From assembly GCA_016806645.1 (NCBI GenBank), contig JACSYO010001791.1, positions 2,565,501 through 2,629,500 of the forward strand: DNA of 64,000 bases, in the 5' to 3' direction. The notes below the pieces were generated by a model, which was not told the DNA's origin, ran no database searches, and saw only the letters and a program-made list of their open reading frames with translations. How positions within the stretch are numbered: the first letter of the stretch is position 1; each line of letters opens with the position of its first letter. Position numbers and translations under genes: made by a program. Of the stretch, positions 22,224 through 34,210 are shown one piece after another. The stretch is from Ophiodon elongatus (taxonomy: Eukaryota; Chordata; Actinopteri; Perciformes; Hexagrammidae).

Positions 22224-24714
22224 ATTAGATTTCCTGCATCTGCTGATGGAGAGTTTATCTTCCAAAGGTCCGAGCCTGAGCCACTAATCCTTTCTTCTAC
22301 ATGCATCTGCCACCAGAGCAAACACAGCCAGACAAACAAACTGAAACTGGTTTGGCAAGACTTAATACTGACGTGTCTCCTGTTCCATGGATACACAATG
22401 GATTTATTTTTTCCTTTTTTACATTGGTTATGTTGTTAGTTAGTTAAGCTCTTTTTATTCAGGAGGTCTAACTGAGATAATATTATTATAATTATATTAT
22501 AAGATAGACCTGACAACCAATTACAAATAAACAATATCACAAAAGGACCATCCATACCCACAAAGCTGTCATCACACGCAAAGTATACAATCCACACGTT
22601 CTGCTGTTAGACCCCGAAACTTCATTCAAATCATTTACAGTTAAAGTTAAAATATTTTCCGGACCCAAAAACCCCATGGATGTCATTCAGTCTGTGCTAG
22701 TTGAATGATTACAGTAAGACCAAACCTGTGTATTGTTTAATGAATCCAGATCAAATCATTTCTTTGCCAAAGGCAGAGAGTCCACCAACTTACTTACTGT
22801 ATCTCCATGTCAAAAACAGAGACACAACAAAGAAAGCTGGATGCACATGGCTTCCAAAAAAACAACATAATCTAATGTAGCTTCTAATCTGCACACATCA
22901 CCCTCTAGCTCTCATATAAGATACTCTAATATAATATGCAAGAGGCAATTACAAAGACAAACTGCACCTTCATACCACAACAATAAATACATTAATTTTA
23001 TGTTCCATGCCAAACTCATAATGCTCCAACAAAAAGGTCCTGTTTTGCAGCAGTGGCACAGAAGTATAATTCTTAAATAACAAAATATCAGTGACATTGA
23101 AAGTCATGATGATTCATATAGGGATACAAATGCACTGAAAATTGTAAAGTAATTTGATACATTTAAAAATGATAACCACAATATGATAGTGTTACGGATA
23201 CATATCCAACTCTTAAAACAAGGTGATACAGGAAGTACCAAAAACTGCGATAAAGTTTTGGGAACATTTGACAAAGCTTTTTTATTTATTTTTATTTATG
23301 AAACTCTTCGGCCTTGTAACATTCAATCCATTTCCACTGAGGAGGTCCACAAGAATTTATTTCATGAAATGATTGAGTATAGCAGTCTCCACCTCAGTCT
23401 GCCTCTTTACAGTGTTCCTAACATCCTGCAGTGTTGTGAGGGTCAGTGGACAATGATGTGAGATCAGTTACCGACAGTATTTATGAGGAATAACTATCAA
23501 TTCTCAATTTATCGCACGTTTGTTTTGTCTGGAGTGGACGCCGCCCTTTACTCAAGCCAACAGCGCCTGACCAGGGAAGGCGTTTAACTGCAGGAACAAA
23601 CAAAATGAACAACTACAAGCCATTCTCCGGTGGTGTTTCCACAGGCCAAACAAATGTTCATCCAGGGCTCTTATCGCTTCCAGAAATCAAAGTGTGACAA
23701 GTGCGGCTGAAAGCAGCCTGCCGACGGAGTGATGAGTGATCGGGCGAGACCTCCATTCGGAAAGCAGAGAAAGATGACAAGCATAACAAGAGCCGCTGCT
23801 GATTTTATTAAAGTCATGTTGATACGGGGAAAAATGAGAGGAATTTCCTATTTCTCAAGTGCCAATTCTCCAAGTTGGTGCCAGAGATTCTGTCTCTATT
23901 TATTGCCACATATAAATTATTTAAATTGAAGCTGACAGCGGCAAGGATGAGCTTATATTATTCAGGGACCAGTAGCAGCTTATACATCTTAAAATATGTG
24001 TCTCTAAAATAGCTCACGCTGCCATTATGTAGGCTAATGTTACAAACAACCAACATCTTGTCATAATATAGGGAGATGGAAACTGAACAAATATACAAAC
24101 ACTGTTTAGACTCAAACATCAATTTAAACCATCACACATTTGATTATGAGTGTGTTGCTGAATAAAACAGCAATCAGAGCCCTCGCTGTCTCTTATCTCT
24201 ACTAAACATTACTGTAGATGTTGCGCTGTGTTAAAAGCATCCACTTACATCTGAGGTTTATGTGATTTTTACCCTGTTTGTCCCTCACATCAGGCCTAGC
24301 CAGACCTATTCAATTAACATTCATGGATATCCGCTAAAGCCGTTTATCTCCTCCACTTGGAGGGCGACAGTGAGGACGCACAGAGAGGACACAGACATAG
24401 ACTGTTGTTTTATGACAGCCATTAGTCCTGCTTCACAGTCTGCTGTTTGTGGTCACTCCAGACAAATCAACTACATAAACAGCTTTTTGTTGTTTTTACC
24501 TTCTTTAGTCTTCTTTGGGAGGAATTATCTGCTGACTGAGGTTGCAAAAATGCAAAGGGTTTCTAGTCCATCAAACTTAGCCTACTGAATAACAAGTAGG
24601 TCAATACCTCCATCCTGAAATCTCTATTTAAACAGAGGCACAAATGCTTTGTAACAAATCTAGCTGTTTTGACAATTCAAATATAACAGTAACAAGACTA
24701 AAGGCCCAAATTAA

Positions 24715-24980
24715 GTCCTGGCGCAAAGAGACCCACAGTGCAGCGTGGCTGTCATTGCTAGTGTCAGACCGACACCGTTGTCATTTTCTTTCCCAACGCC
24801 CTCGTTGTAGAGCAACTTAAGTAGCAAATGCGTTTGCGTCCATCTGTGCGCCCGTGGGCCTGTTGATCTTAAAATGAGGTGTGGTCAGGCTCATTGTTGC
24901 TGCATTGCTATCTTGAGGCAGCAAAAAACGATTGTGCCATTGACCAACAAAAACCTGTACTGAAGTCAATGGTGCAGTAT
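24715..24980. repeat. Degenerate DNA-transposon-derived repeat
   Basis: Contains CTGGCGCAAAG, GCGTTTGCGTCCATCTGTGC, GGTGTGGTCAGGCTCATTG and the ending CCATTGACCAACAAAAACC ... GTCAATGGTGCAGTATT, with partly complementary ends (CAATGG/CCATTG). I recognise this wording from repeated fish sequence; exact family not known to me. Confidence 0.5.
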
Positions 24981-25262
24981 TATGATGGTAGACGAAAAGT
25001 TAAGGGATCCATAAATGATTACATTGAATCCGGAATACATCTAATAATTTAACTAAAAACCATACGTGGCAACGTCACGGTGGAACTACAGGAAAAGACA
25101 GAAAAGTCATATCATAAAATTCAATCCATTTAGTAGATGTTGAGATATTTCACTGGATAAGAGAAAACCTTTACCAGCTGGTGACGCTAGAGGAAAAGTC
25201 GGGGGGGAGGGAGGGGGTGTCAACAAAGTCATTCGGATTCATCCTCTGAGGAGCACTAATGT
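24981..25262. repeat. Degenerate copy of a percomorph interspersed repeat (same family as 48155-48600)
   Basis: Shares GACGAAAAGTTAAGGGATCC, AGATGTTGAGATATTTCACT, GACGCTAGAGGAAAAGTC and ATTCATCCTCTGAGGA with the consensus that also underlies the 48.1-48.6 kb copy. Non-coding and mutated. Confidence 0.6.
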
Positions 25263-25429
25263 ATTTACCGCATTTCAGGACAATCCATTTCATAGTTGAC
25301 CAAAGCAATGAACCAGTCGACAGAATCAAATCTGAGGGACCTGAACTATGCATACTCAAAAATAACTAGAAAAATGGTAGATATATGCAACAGTATCCAC
25401 ACTTGTATAAAGCTTATATTAAGTGATAA

Positions 25430-25570
25430 TACAGGAGGTCAGTGGTTCAATCTCTGAGCCAACAGAATAAATATTGGAGCTGCACGGTGACCAGCTCAGA
25501 CTGTGGTTGTACTGGGCAGCTTCCAGATGCAAATGTGTGAGTGTGGATCCTTAAGCAAGAGAATTTCATG
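25430..25570 (+). repeat. Degenerate tRNA-derived SINE-like fragment
   Basis: GGAGGTCAGTGGTTCAATCT resembles a pol III B box context, and the following CTTCCAGATGCAAATGTGTG and CCTTAAGCAAGAGAATTTC resemble the body of a common teleost SINE. Decayed; weak assignment. Confidence 0.4.
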
Positions 25571-27797
25571 ATCAAGGAACGTTCCCTGTAATGAACACAA
25601 GTTAAAAATAGACCCCTTCTCCAATATGCATTTCATATAATACTCAATTACTGAAATCTGCGGGAGTTTTGAGCTCCATCGCCCAATGTGCATCTCATTC
25701 CGTTAGCGTTTGACTCATCAGAATTAGTTAAAACAAAATGGCTCGGCTCGACCCAGAGCGTTGCAGCTATGGGCATGATCCGGTCCTTATCACTACACAC
25801 ACGGCTCCGAGCTGGATGGGGATCAAGCACTTTTATCTTTGGTGCACAAACAAACGGGGTGTAGCAGCAACCGCACGTACTGACACTGTAGTTTTACTGA
25901 AAAATGAACTGTGATACATAAAGGTTTACCGGGTCTCTGAAAGTCTATCAGCTGAGACACATGAAGGTGAAGACAGATGGCTTCAATATTTGTAAAAAAT
26001 CACTAATATAGACTTTGAGGAGAAATCTATTGTGTGCTTCTTTAATTTCAAAAGAATGAAACTGATTGATTTTAAGAACACATCCATCTTCAAATGCTTT
26101 TGTGGTAGAAATAACCATATCTTAAGTTTATGCCGTTCCCAAGGAATGCATTCATCTAACGACAATGAGAAATACTTTACATATCCCAAGGCAATGGAAA
26201 TGTGTCTTTGAAATGGCTCTAACAGAACACATAGAGTAAACACTTGCTTTATTATTGCTTAATACTAAAGACATCCTCTTAAAACAGCCAAATAATTCTC
26301 TACTCGCTACTTGCACCTTCTCCTATATGATTGGTAGTACAGATTTAATAAATCAATAGGAGAGGACTTTTACCTCCTGGAGTATATCATAGCATGTTCT
26401 CACAGCTTTGACATGATTTATCTTGTCTTGCAGCATATTTGAAAGTATTTTTTCAGGTATTTATTACAGACAGTCGAGAGATGACATGAGGGACTTGAGT
26501 CGGGCTCGAATCTGGGGCGTTGTGTTTCGTGGTCGTCGTATTAGTCCACAACACCTTGCAGTATATTTATTGAGCTGATTTTTTATGCGATGAATAAGAG
26601 TACGAGAGATAAATAAGATTACCAGGATATATCGTAATGATACTCATGCACACTAATGGATTATAATATCATATGTTGTCTTCATCATCATTAGAGAAAA
26701 ATATGAGTCACTTAAAAACCCTCAAATATGCCTGCAGGCTAAGTGCTCTTACTTAATTACCTCCCACCTGTCAAACTCTAATTATAATGACTACATCTTC
26801 TCTCACATACAAAGACAAGACAAAGAAGCACTGCTTCCCTATCTGATGCCATCATGCGTGATGACCCACTGACCACACTGTTTGACATCCTCTGCAGTGA
26901 CAGGAAACCCCAGCCTGCAGATAACACAACTCCATGTGAGGGGGTTGTGTTTATTGAGGGTTTATTAGCACCCAGGTCAGATACAAGAGAAAACAACCCA
27001 AGGAGAGTGAGCTAAAGTCATGCAGCTGTTTCATTACACGACAACAAGTACCCTGAACGACAATTAATTAACAATCTGCAGCCAGACGGTAAAGTCCTTT
27101 TGTTTCCCCCCGGCCCTTACAACTTGCCTCTATACTAGTTCACACAGCTGTCTGCCAGTGGCCAATCTATTCACGTACGTGTAGCTTTGTGGATTTCATT
27201 ACAAATGCAGCAAATATATGATGAAATTGCTACAAAACGTCTCTGCACACATTTTCAAAATGGCTTCTGTAAAAGGAGAGGAAACCGGTCGTGGGGGTCA
27301 TGTGCCTGCAGCTCGGGGCAACAGTCAGGAGCAGTGGGGCGACAAATTAAGTATTGAATATTTGTCACTGTAAAAAGGTTGTTGTATACAAAGGGAAAGA
27401 ACAGCAGCAATGGCTCCTCGGTGGCCGCCAGACGAGTAGGGTCCTCAAAAGATGTAAAGTAATCTGAATAATGTGACCCCGATGAAATCATTCAGCCCCC
27501 ACTGAGGCCCCTGCCATCTGTGACATTACGGGTTATGCGTGGGTGGGTGGAGTGCTTGGCCTCCAGCTCTAGTAGCTCTGCATCCTGTGCAGCTTCGTTT
27601 CCTCTAAGTCTTACAAATGTGATTGCTACAGTAAACTGGCTTGGGTTATTTTACAAAAATATACAAGAAGTTAGTAACTTCCTTAAATACTAGAGAGCCT
27701 CTTGATTTGATAATTTTAGATTTAGGCAAATGCTACTTTTATGCAAAGTGGTATGTCTTTCACAGCGGTGCAGATCTTTTTTTTCAGAGAAGCTGCG

Positions 27798-27801
<4 letters not shown>

Positions 27802-27836
<35 letters not shown>
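27802..27836. repeat. (GT)n microsatellite
   Basis: Uninterrupted GT run of about 35 bases. Confidence 0.97.
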
Positions 27837-27839
<3 letters not shown>

Positions 27840-29993
27840 CTGACTTTGTATTTGCTTTGCCGAGTGACTCTTTCATCTGAATCCCATCGAGTTATTTTTA
27901 GTTGTGCAAGATATCGAGGGTATCATTTAAATGATCATTTTTGTCACGTGCATCTTGAATTTATGATAAACACACTTGAGGAAACAGGAGGAGCATATTG
28001 TCTGGACTACCGCTGAGTCACAGTTGACCCCTCTGATCTGTCTGGACTCGATTTCAGCTGAAAACATGTACTGGAACATTTAGAGAACAGTGGGCATAGT
28101 ATTTTATTAGATCCATCAGACAGAGCATTACTGTAGCCGGAAAGCCAAACTGAGATGGTGGACTTGTTTCAATTAGAGATAATGTGCAGCTTTGTTCCTG
28201 AACTCTTGCTACACTTTGGTAATTCACCCCCGCTGAAACGGACTTGGGGCTCCCACAGTCATAATGGTCTCGTTTTGGCCGAGTTTTAATAGGATTACAG
28301 GGAGGATACTGATGGCTGCCTTGCTTGTTATTTACCACTGAAGGATATGAAACTGTGTGGAGCTTGGTCTGAGCCGAACAATTCATAATCATAATAATAA
28401 AATTACAGCAATTGCCATTTCTGTTCATTTACTGAACTCATTAATGATAAAACTTTTCTGAATTCTTTACCGCAGCATGAATCTAAATGTTGAGTTTGGA
28501 GGTGCTACTGACAAAAACAGCATCAGCACATTAACATTGTAGTCTTTACAGCTGCTGATAGTTGCATATTTCCATGCTTATTCCATGGTCTTATATTGCT
28601 GTATGGAGTCACGCTGCATAAAGATATCTCTGCTACGTCACTCGTGCACATAATGTCAGTGTACAGTCCCCAACATATCTCAGCTGGCACGCACAGTTGA
28701 ATAATCGCCAAATGCGTGGCAGAGACATATTCCTGCAAGGTAGGCTGCAAAGCTCTCCCTCTTTTGTCATTTCATGGTAGAGAGCCAAGAGACTGTCAGA
28801 AGCTCTGGCAAATCTAGAAACGCAGCACGCTGTTCACAACATGCGCCAGAGCAAGATTCTGAAACTCCTGACCAAGAGCCTCTTAGTCTCCAGCCACAAA
28901 ACATCGGTGAGAAAGTGCCAAGCATCTGTCCGGATGCTGTAGTGTGACGTAACAGTAATTAAGCCATTCAATTCAGTGGTTGCTAGCTTCAATGATACGC
29001 TCCTGCCTCTTTTTTGAAGTTGTATATGTCCCTCAGTTAATGAGGGACAATATATATCATTTTTAGTTTTGACAAACCTTATCTTTTTAAGGCTTATTTC
29101 AATGGTGCCAAACTTACTTTCTGATTTCCAACCGAGATCATTTATATTTTTTTGTATTTTGTTTTGTTTTTAGGCGAAACATTTTTGTAATTTCTGTACC
29201 AGCCATCAACAGACTCAGCAACCGATCTGCGACACAGTCAGCAGAACTGCTTATGCAGCCATCCAGGACAGGACATTTACACAAGAGTCACACCCCTGAG
29301 TTTAGACTCAGGGACGCACAAACACTCAGAATTCAAGCATAAGCGAATCAAGCGTCCACAAGAGAGGACCGTGACCATCAATCAGAGATGTCAACATGGC
29401 AATTATACCTTTATGTCGACACAAAATGCAAGTGCATCAGGAAATCCTGCTGGTTCCACTGCTGATCTGAGGGCAGCGACCGAGATAAGGATGTCAAAAA
29501 GGTGCCTTGCATATCATCTCACGAAATAGAATTAGAGAAAAGCCTCTTCCTAATATATCTCATTGAGTGTTGACCCAAAGGGCGGTCCAGAGAGGCTCAT
29601 TTACAAACCTGCTTGTGTAGATAAAACAATGCTTATTCTCACCTGCAGCTGAATGTGACTCAGCTATTATCAGGAGGGATCCTTGAAAAGGAGGTGGGAG
29701 GCACTGAGGTTTGAATGCTGAGCGAGAAGCTGCGGGGATCATTCACAGCCAGTTGCCATACATCCTCCCTCACCCCCTCAGCACAACCCGTTTCCCTGTC
29801 CCCTGATAGGTTGATTAATTACTCTGTCACAGAGATTGTGACCCAATCTGCATGTAGGGCTGTGTGGAGAAACTGTGAAAGAGGAGAGGACCTCTGCAGC
29901 ATTGCAGATAGGCCCCATCTATACTGGCATTCTTGTTTTGAAAAGGAAAATATGTAGGCAGCGACAACGCAACTACAAGATCTCTTTTGAAGT

Positions 29994-30610
29994 TGAAGGA
30001 ACAGTTTGACATTTTGGGATATATGCTTTTTCGCCTTGTACTGGAGAAAGATATATGTCACTTTCATGTACATACATTAAATATTAAGCTACGACCAGCG
30101 ACCAGTTAGCTTAGCTTATAAACACTGAAAACAGAGGGAAACAGCTAGCTTGGCTCTGTCCAAAGGTAAAGGAAATTCCACCTATCAACAACTCATGTTA
30201 AAAATTATTTGTTTGTAAAACTGACAATTCATCATGTTACGAGGGGGTTATGTACCAAACATTTTTTTATAGGCTAAGAGCAGTTGCCAGGCAACCAGGA
30301 GAGACTCCAGGAAGTTGCTGGTCCCAGCCAAAAGATAGTCTGGCATATAACCTGTGTAAAATGCAGATTTGTTGTTTTTTGTACACATGGTTTTAGTACT
30401 GATTAAAGAAACAAGATAAAATATATGAATTAGTGAAGTATTTGTTACCGTTGGACAGAGCCACGCTAATCGATTCCCCCTGCTTCCAGCCTTTGTGCTA
30501 AGCTAAGCTATCCGGCTGCTGGTTGTACAGACATGAGAGTGGTATCGATCTAATTCTCCACCAGAAAGCGAATTAGCGTATTTCCAAAAACGCCAAAACT
30601 ATTACTTTAA
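29994..30610. mobile_element. Foldback MITE-like element, copy B (long form)
   Basis: The left arm (30001 on: ACAGTTTGACATTTTGGG, AGTTAGCTTAGCTTATAAAC, AACAGCTAGCTTGGCTCTGT) is the diverged reverse complement of the right arm (GGACAGAGCCACGCTAAT, TTGTGCTAAGCTAAGCTA, AAGCGAATTAGCGTATTTCC, ending ATTACTTTAA). A second inner inverted pair lies around GTTGCCAGGCAACC (30284-30297). About 617 bp and non-coding. Elements built of long imperfect arms suggest mobilisation in trans by a DNA transposase. Confidence 0.85.
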
Positions 30611-30751
30611 ACTAACTATTGAAAAGATGCGCTACTTTCCATGCAGATTACCTCAGCGTGAATTCAAAGGTTCTGCTGCAACATTGTAGGAGTTACACAA
30701 AACATCTCTAGTATGATGAAACACACTGAAAATGTTTTTACTCATTCTCTA

Positions 30752-30754
<3 letters not shown>

Positions 30755-30833
<79 letters not shown>
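30755..30833. repeat. (GT)n microsatellite, about 79 bp
   Basis: GT run with one TA interruption near 30799-30800. Confidence 0.98.
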
Positions 30834-30836
<3 letters not shown>

Positions 30837-33062
30837 GCTGCTCCGTACTCTCTCCGACCATCACAAATCCTCTCCTCCAAGAAGCTAGATGTTGGGTAAA
30901 CAAATGGGCACCAGACGTCTCACGACAAAAATCGGCATGTTTTTCTCACACAGAAGATAAAAGACTGGTGAAAATGCCCCGTCAGCGCAGCGGGATGCTG
31001 TGACTGGTGACAACGTCTGACCGTTTAACACTGAAGCTCTCTGCCATCGAGTGCCAGCAACACACCATCGAATGGGCTGGGGCCAGAGCCGGGATGGCTC
31101 AACTCTCACCTGGAGTGAGAAGCTGACAGCGGCTGAGCAATCCCGATGATAGTTGTGCTAATGTGTCAGCGAGGAAATCACTGACTCATTCTCAGAGTCC
31201 AATACGGGTGGCTTTCTCATTTTGAACATACTTCTGCCCGTGGAATACTTGGAATATAAGTGGATGAAGAAATATTTCAACGCAATGAAGCAGCAGGAAG
31301 TAGGGGAAAAAAAGGTGATGCGGGTGCAAGAGGGCACACCCATTCAAGCAAGACACTCTAGGAGACTGCACAGTTAGAATAAGCCTCTTTTATTTCTCCT
31401 CTTCTTTGAGCTGTTCTCAGCAATCGGGCACCAGCTGCCTTCTTGAAGGGGGGCCAAAAGAAAAAAAAAGAAACAAGATTGGTGAACTTCAAAGCATCCT
31501 CTCAATTTTCTGAGACTGAGAGTATTTCTCAGTGTGAGAGCCAATGGGAGTGGCAGCCTGAGGTACGGACTTAATGAGCCTGCCTGAATGTTTTAGTGCC
31601 TGACAAAAAAAAAAGATTCAGATCATGCTCAGCATCAAATAGTCTCCTGCACTCTGGATATTGGACGAGTAAACATCTATTCAGGTAAAGCATATATACA
31701 CAGCTGCATCTACATATAATCCGATCCTGCACATCCACAAGTTTGTTTACTACTCTCCTGAAACCTAAGTGATCATGTGACCACTCCAAATACAAGCCAC
31801 CGACTGTATCTGATGACACCAGAGAATCTGGGGAAAGAAAAAAACCTGGTTTATATTTCAAAAGGTTACTTCAGGATGCAAAGCAGATAATACATAATTC
31901 TCTTTGTGCATAATGTGAAAATTGTGTGCTTCACACAGGGCTAAAAACCTCAGGCTCACTTCAAAAACAACTCTAATGTCTATTCATAGTCAGTTTGTTA
32001 TAAAGGATTTAATTTTGATTTAATGAAAACTCTTTTGTGCTAATGATGAGCCTGATGCCTGCAAAAGTCAGCATTAGGTAGGAAGAGGGATAGAAGCCCA
32101 AGAAAGGTTTTGTCCTTGGTACTGTCACCTCGGTGCTGCCTGTGCTATATGTCCCATGAGAGACAGCAGAAAAAAGAGCATCCTGCAGCACTTTATCAAA
32201 TCCCCACCCTCTCTACTCTCTATACTCCTCAGCACAACTGTCAGCCTCTTTTTATGTCTGACTTCTCATTCTCAAAGAGCCCCGTGCCTTGAGTCTGTAT
32301 TGTTACATTGCGGGATTAATACAGTAAACCTGAGCTATTTTTTGGCTCCGGTTGTTTATTTCTGTGTGTTCAGGGAGGTTTGCGAGAGATGCCGGTGTGG
32401 CTACACAGGGAAGTGGAGCATCTGTCAGCAGGGCAGCCTCCTGGACACTCTCCAGGAAAGAGGTACTACACCCGCTGGGCAAGCTAAATGAGGCATGATC
32501 AATGAGAATAATCTAGATCCAGTGCTACACTACATCCCTCCCTCCTTTCTAAAAACAGTGCCTGATGTGGGATCATAATGGATTGCGCTCAAAATGGTAG
32601 AAGACTAGGTTTACACCTGGGCAGATAGGAACCCAGAGGATGTTCTGTATTCCCTTCACAAGGCTTATGATTAGCTTTGAATAAAGTTTGGACCACATGC
32701 ACCAGGAAGTAGCATGCACAAAGCACTTGCATTGTGGTACAACCAACAAAAAGGAAACGCTAAATCAAATACAGCCCGTAAAAACGACAGCATCACACCC
32801 CAGCCTGAAATGCCTACAACTCTAATCCAGATTCCTCAAAGGAAGTGCTCAAGCGATGCTGAGAAGAGAGTTGAAATACGCCCTTACCAGCACTACCGTA
32901 ATCCCGAAATCCTGTTCTCCGCAAGAGGCTAACCCATTCACCAAAGAGGCACTTAGGGTTAATGTAACAATGCCTTAATAACGTCCCTCGACCGCTCTGC
33001 CATCAGCACCAGAAACTGCAGTCCTCTTCGCACTGTTTCCACTGCAGCACTACTTGTTCTCC

Positions 33063-33083
33063 CACACACACACACACACACAC
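33063..33083. repeat. (CA)n microsatellite
   Basis: Short CA run followed by a CT-rich pyrimidine stretch to about 33270. Confidence 0.9.
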
Positions 33084-33392
33084 GTACACACACGCGCTCA
33101 CTCATTCTCTTGGTGACTACCCCCACCTCTGCTTCTCTCAATCCCCTCCTCCTCTCCCTCGCTCCACTCTTTCTATCTCTGTCACTGAAAGGATCCCCCT
33201 CCCCTCCCCTTTCCCCTCTCCCGATTTCTCTCCATCTTCCATCTCTGCCTCCACTCCAGCTCTCCCTACTCGGCCGGCTGATTTGTGATGCTGCTCACAA
33301 GGTGCTGTATGCAGCAATCTGTGCCCCGGTCCAATGCATATAGGGCAATCCAAAACCATCCATGTGCTCTAGTGTCCGACCGGCACTCACAC

Positions 33393-33456
33393 CCTCGTTC
33401 ATGCAGCACAGCTGCTCGGGGACTCCACGGACCTCAGATATGTTGCTGAGCTGCAA
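33393..33456 (-). other. Candidate short exon (possible syt2 5' UTR exon)
   Basis: On the minus strand the acceptor ctctttttcatgcag is followed by 64 bases and the donor gtgtgagt. It is the kind of splice-site pair seen for real exons, 12 kb upstream of the syt2 start. If spliced to 21519, an ATG inside would open a short upstream frame ending in the TAA directly before the syt2 ATG. Chance splice-like pairs are common, so the call is weak. Confidence 0.2.
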
Positions 33457-34171
33457 CTGCATGAAAAAGAGAATGGATGTAAATAAGACCATACAAGGGA
33501 AAAATGACACACTGTAGATGAGACCTAGTCTCGATAACAAGACAAAGACAAAAAGAAGCCTGTCATTTGCCTTGTGTTTACCGCAGCAATACTCTGCTGC
33601 TGAATCTCTTTCTCCCTTGCCATCGCTATCCATTTATCTGAATTATGCCTTTGCACTTGCACCACTCCCACTGTCATCAAGGAAGATTTTAATCCTACGA
33701 CGCAGTCTTTGGCATGATATAAAAACCTTTTGCTGACCTCACACTGCTTTATATAAGCATCGGAAGCTCTAAAGAGAGTTTTGAGTGTCCTCGTGGGATA
33801 ATAACCGCAGAAAAAGGCTTTGAAAATAAATAAGTCACTGTATAAATACTGCAAAATTGTCAGTAATGCCACCCAGACCCCTTAGCTCACACTGCTTTCT
33901 TTCCCTTTACAGTGAGCACGTGACTGCGTAAATCTGCTTGTTTAATGACAAGATGTGACGCACTCTTTCGCTTAACACCAACGCTGAACTAGACAGTTTG
34001 GAGCCCTTCGGGTATTACTGCGTGTCACCGAGAATTATCATCGTCCCCTAAGTGAATCACCCTCCTTACTGGCCAGCAATAAGCACTTGAACAAGAAATC
34101 AATAAATTCTCAATCCGAGAAAATGGAAGGTGGAGGGAGATGGCTTTTTGTAATTTCAAAACATACAATCG

Positions 34172-34210
34172 GAGAGAGAGAGAGAGAGAGGGAGCGAGAG
34201 AACGAGAGAG
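34172..34210. repeat. (GA)n-rich tract
   Basis: GA run with GGAGCGAGAGAAC interruptions. Confidence 0.9.

Larger units (their letters stand above)
21520..29993 (-). other. Probable syt2 5' intron or upstream DNA, no gene seen
   Basis: No coding exon with family resemblance. It contains an AT microsatellite (22154-22221), repeat copies at 24715-25570 and a GT microsatellite (27802-27836). The stretch 23580-23990 is low in repeats and could be conserved non-coding DNA, but this was not testable. Confidence 0.5.

Noticed and set aside
31630..31829. Minus-strand frame after a strong acceptor (ctttccccag)
   Set aside because: No clear donor and no family resemblance; probably a decoy acceptor.
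32371..32460. Plus-strand exon-like stretch (CRCGYTGKWSICQQG) with acceptor and weak donor
   Set aside because: Single isolated candidate with a poor donor (gtacta), no family match and no partner exons.
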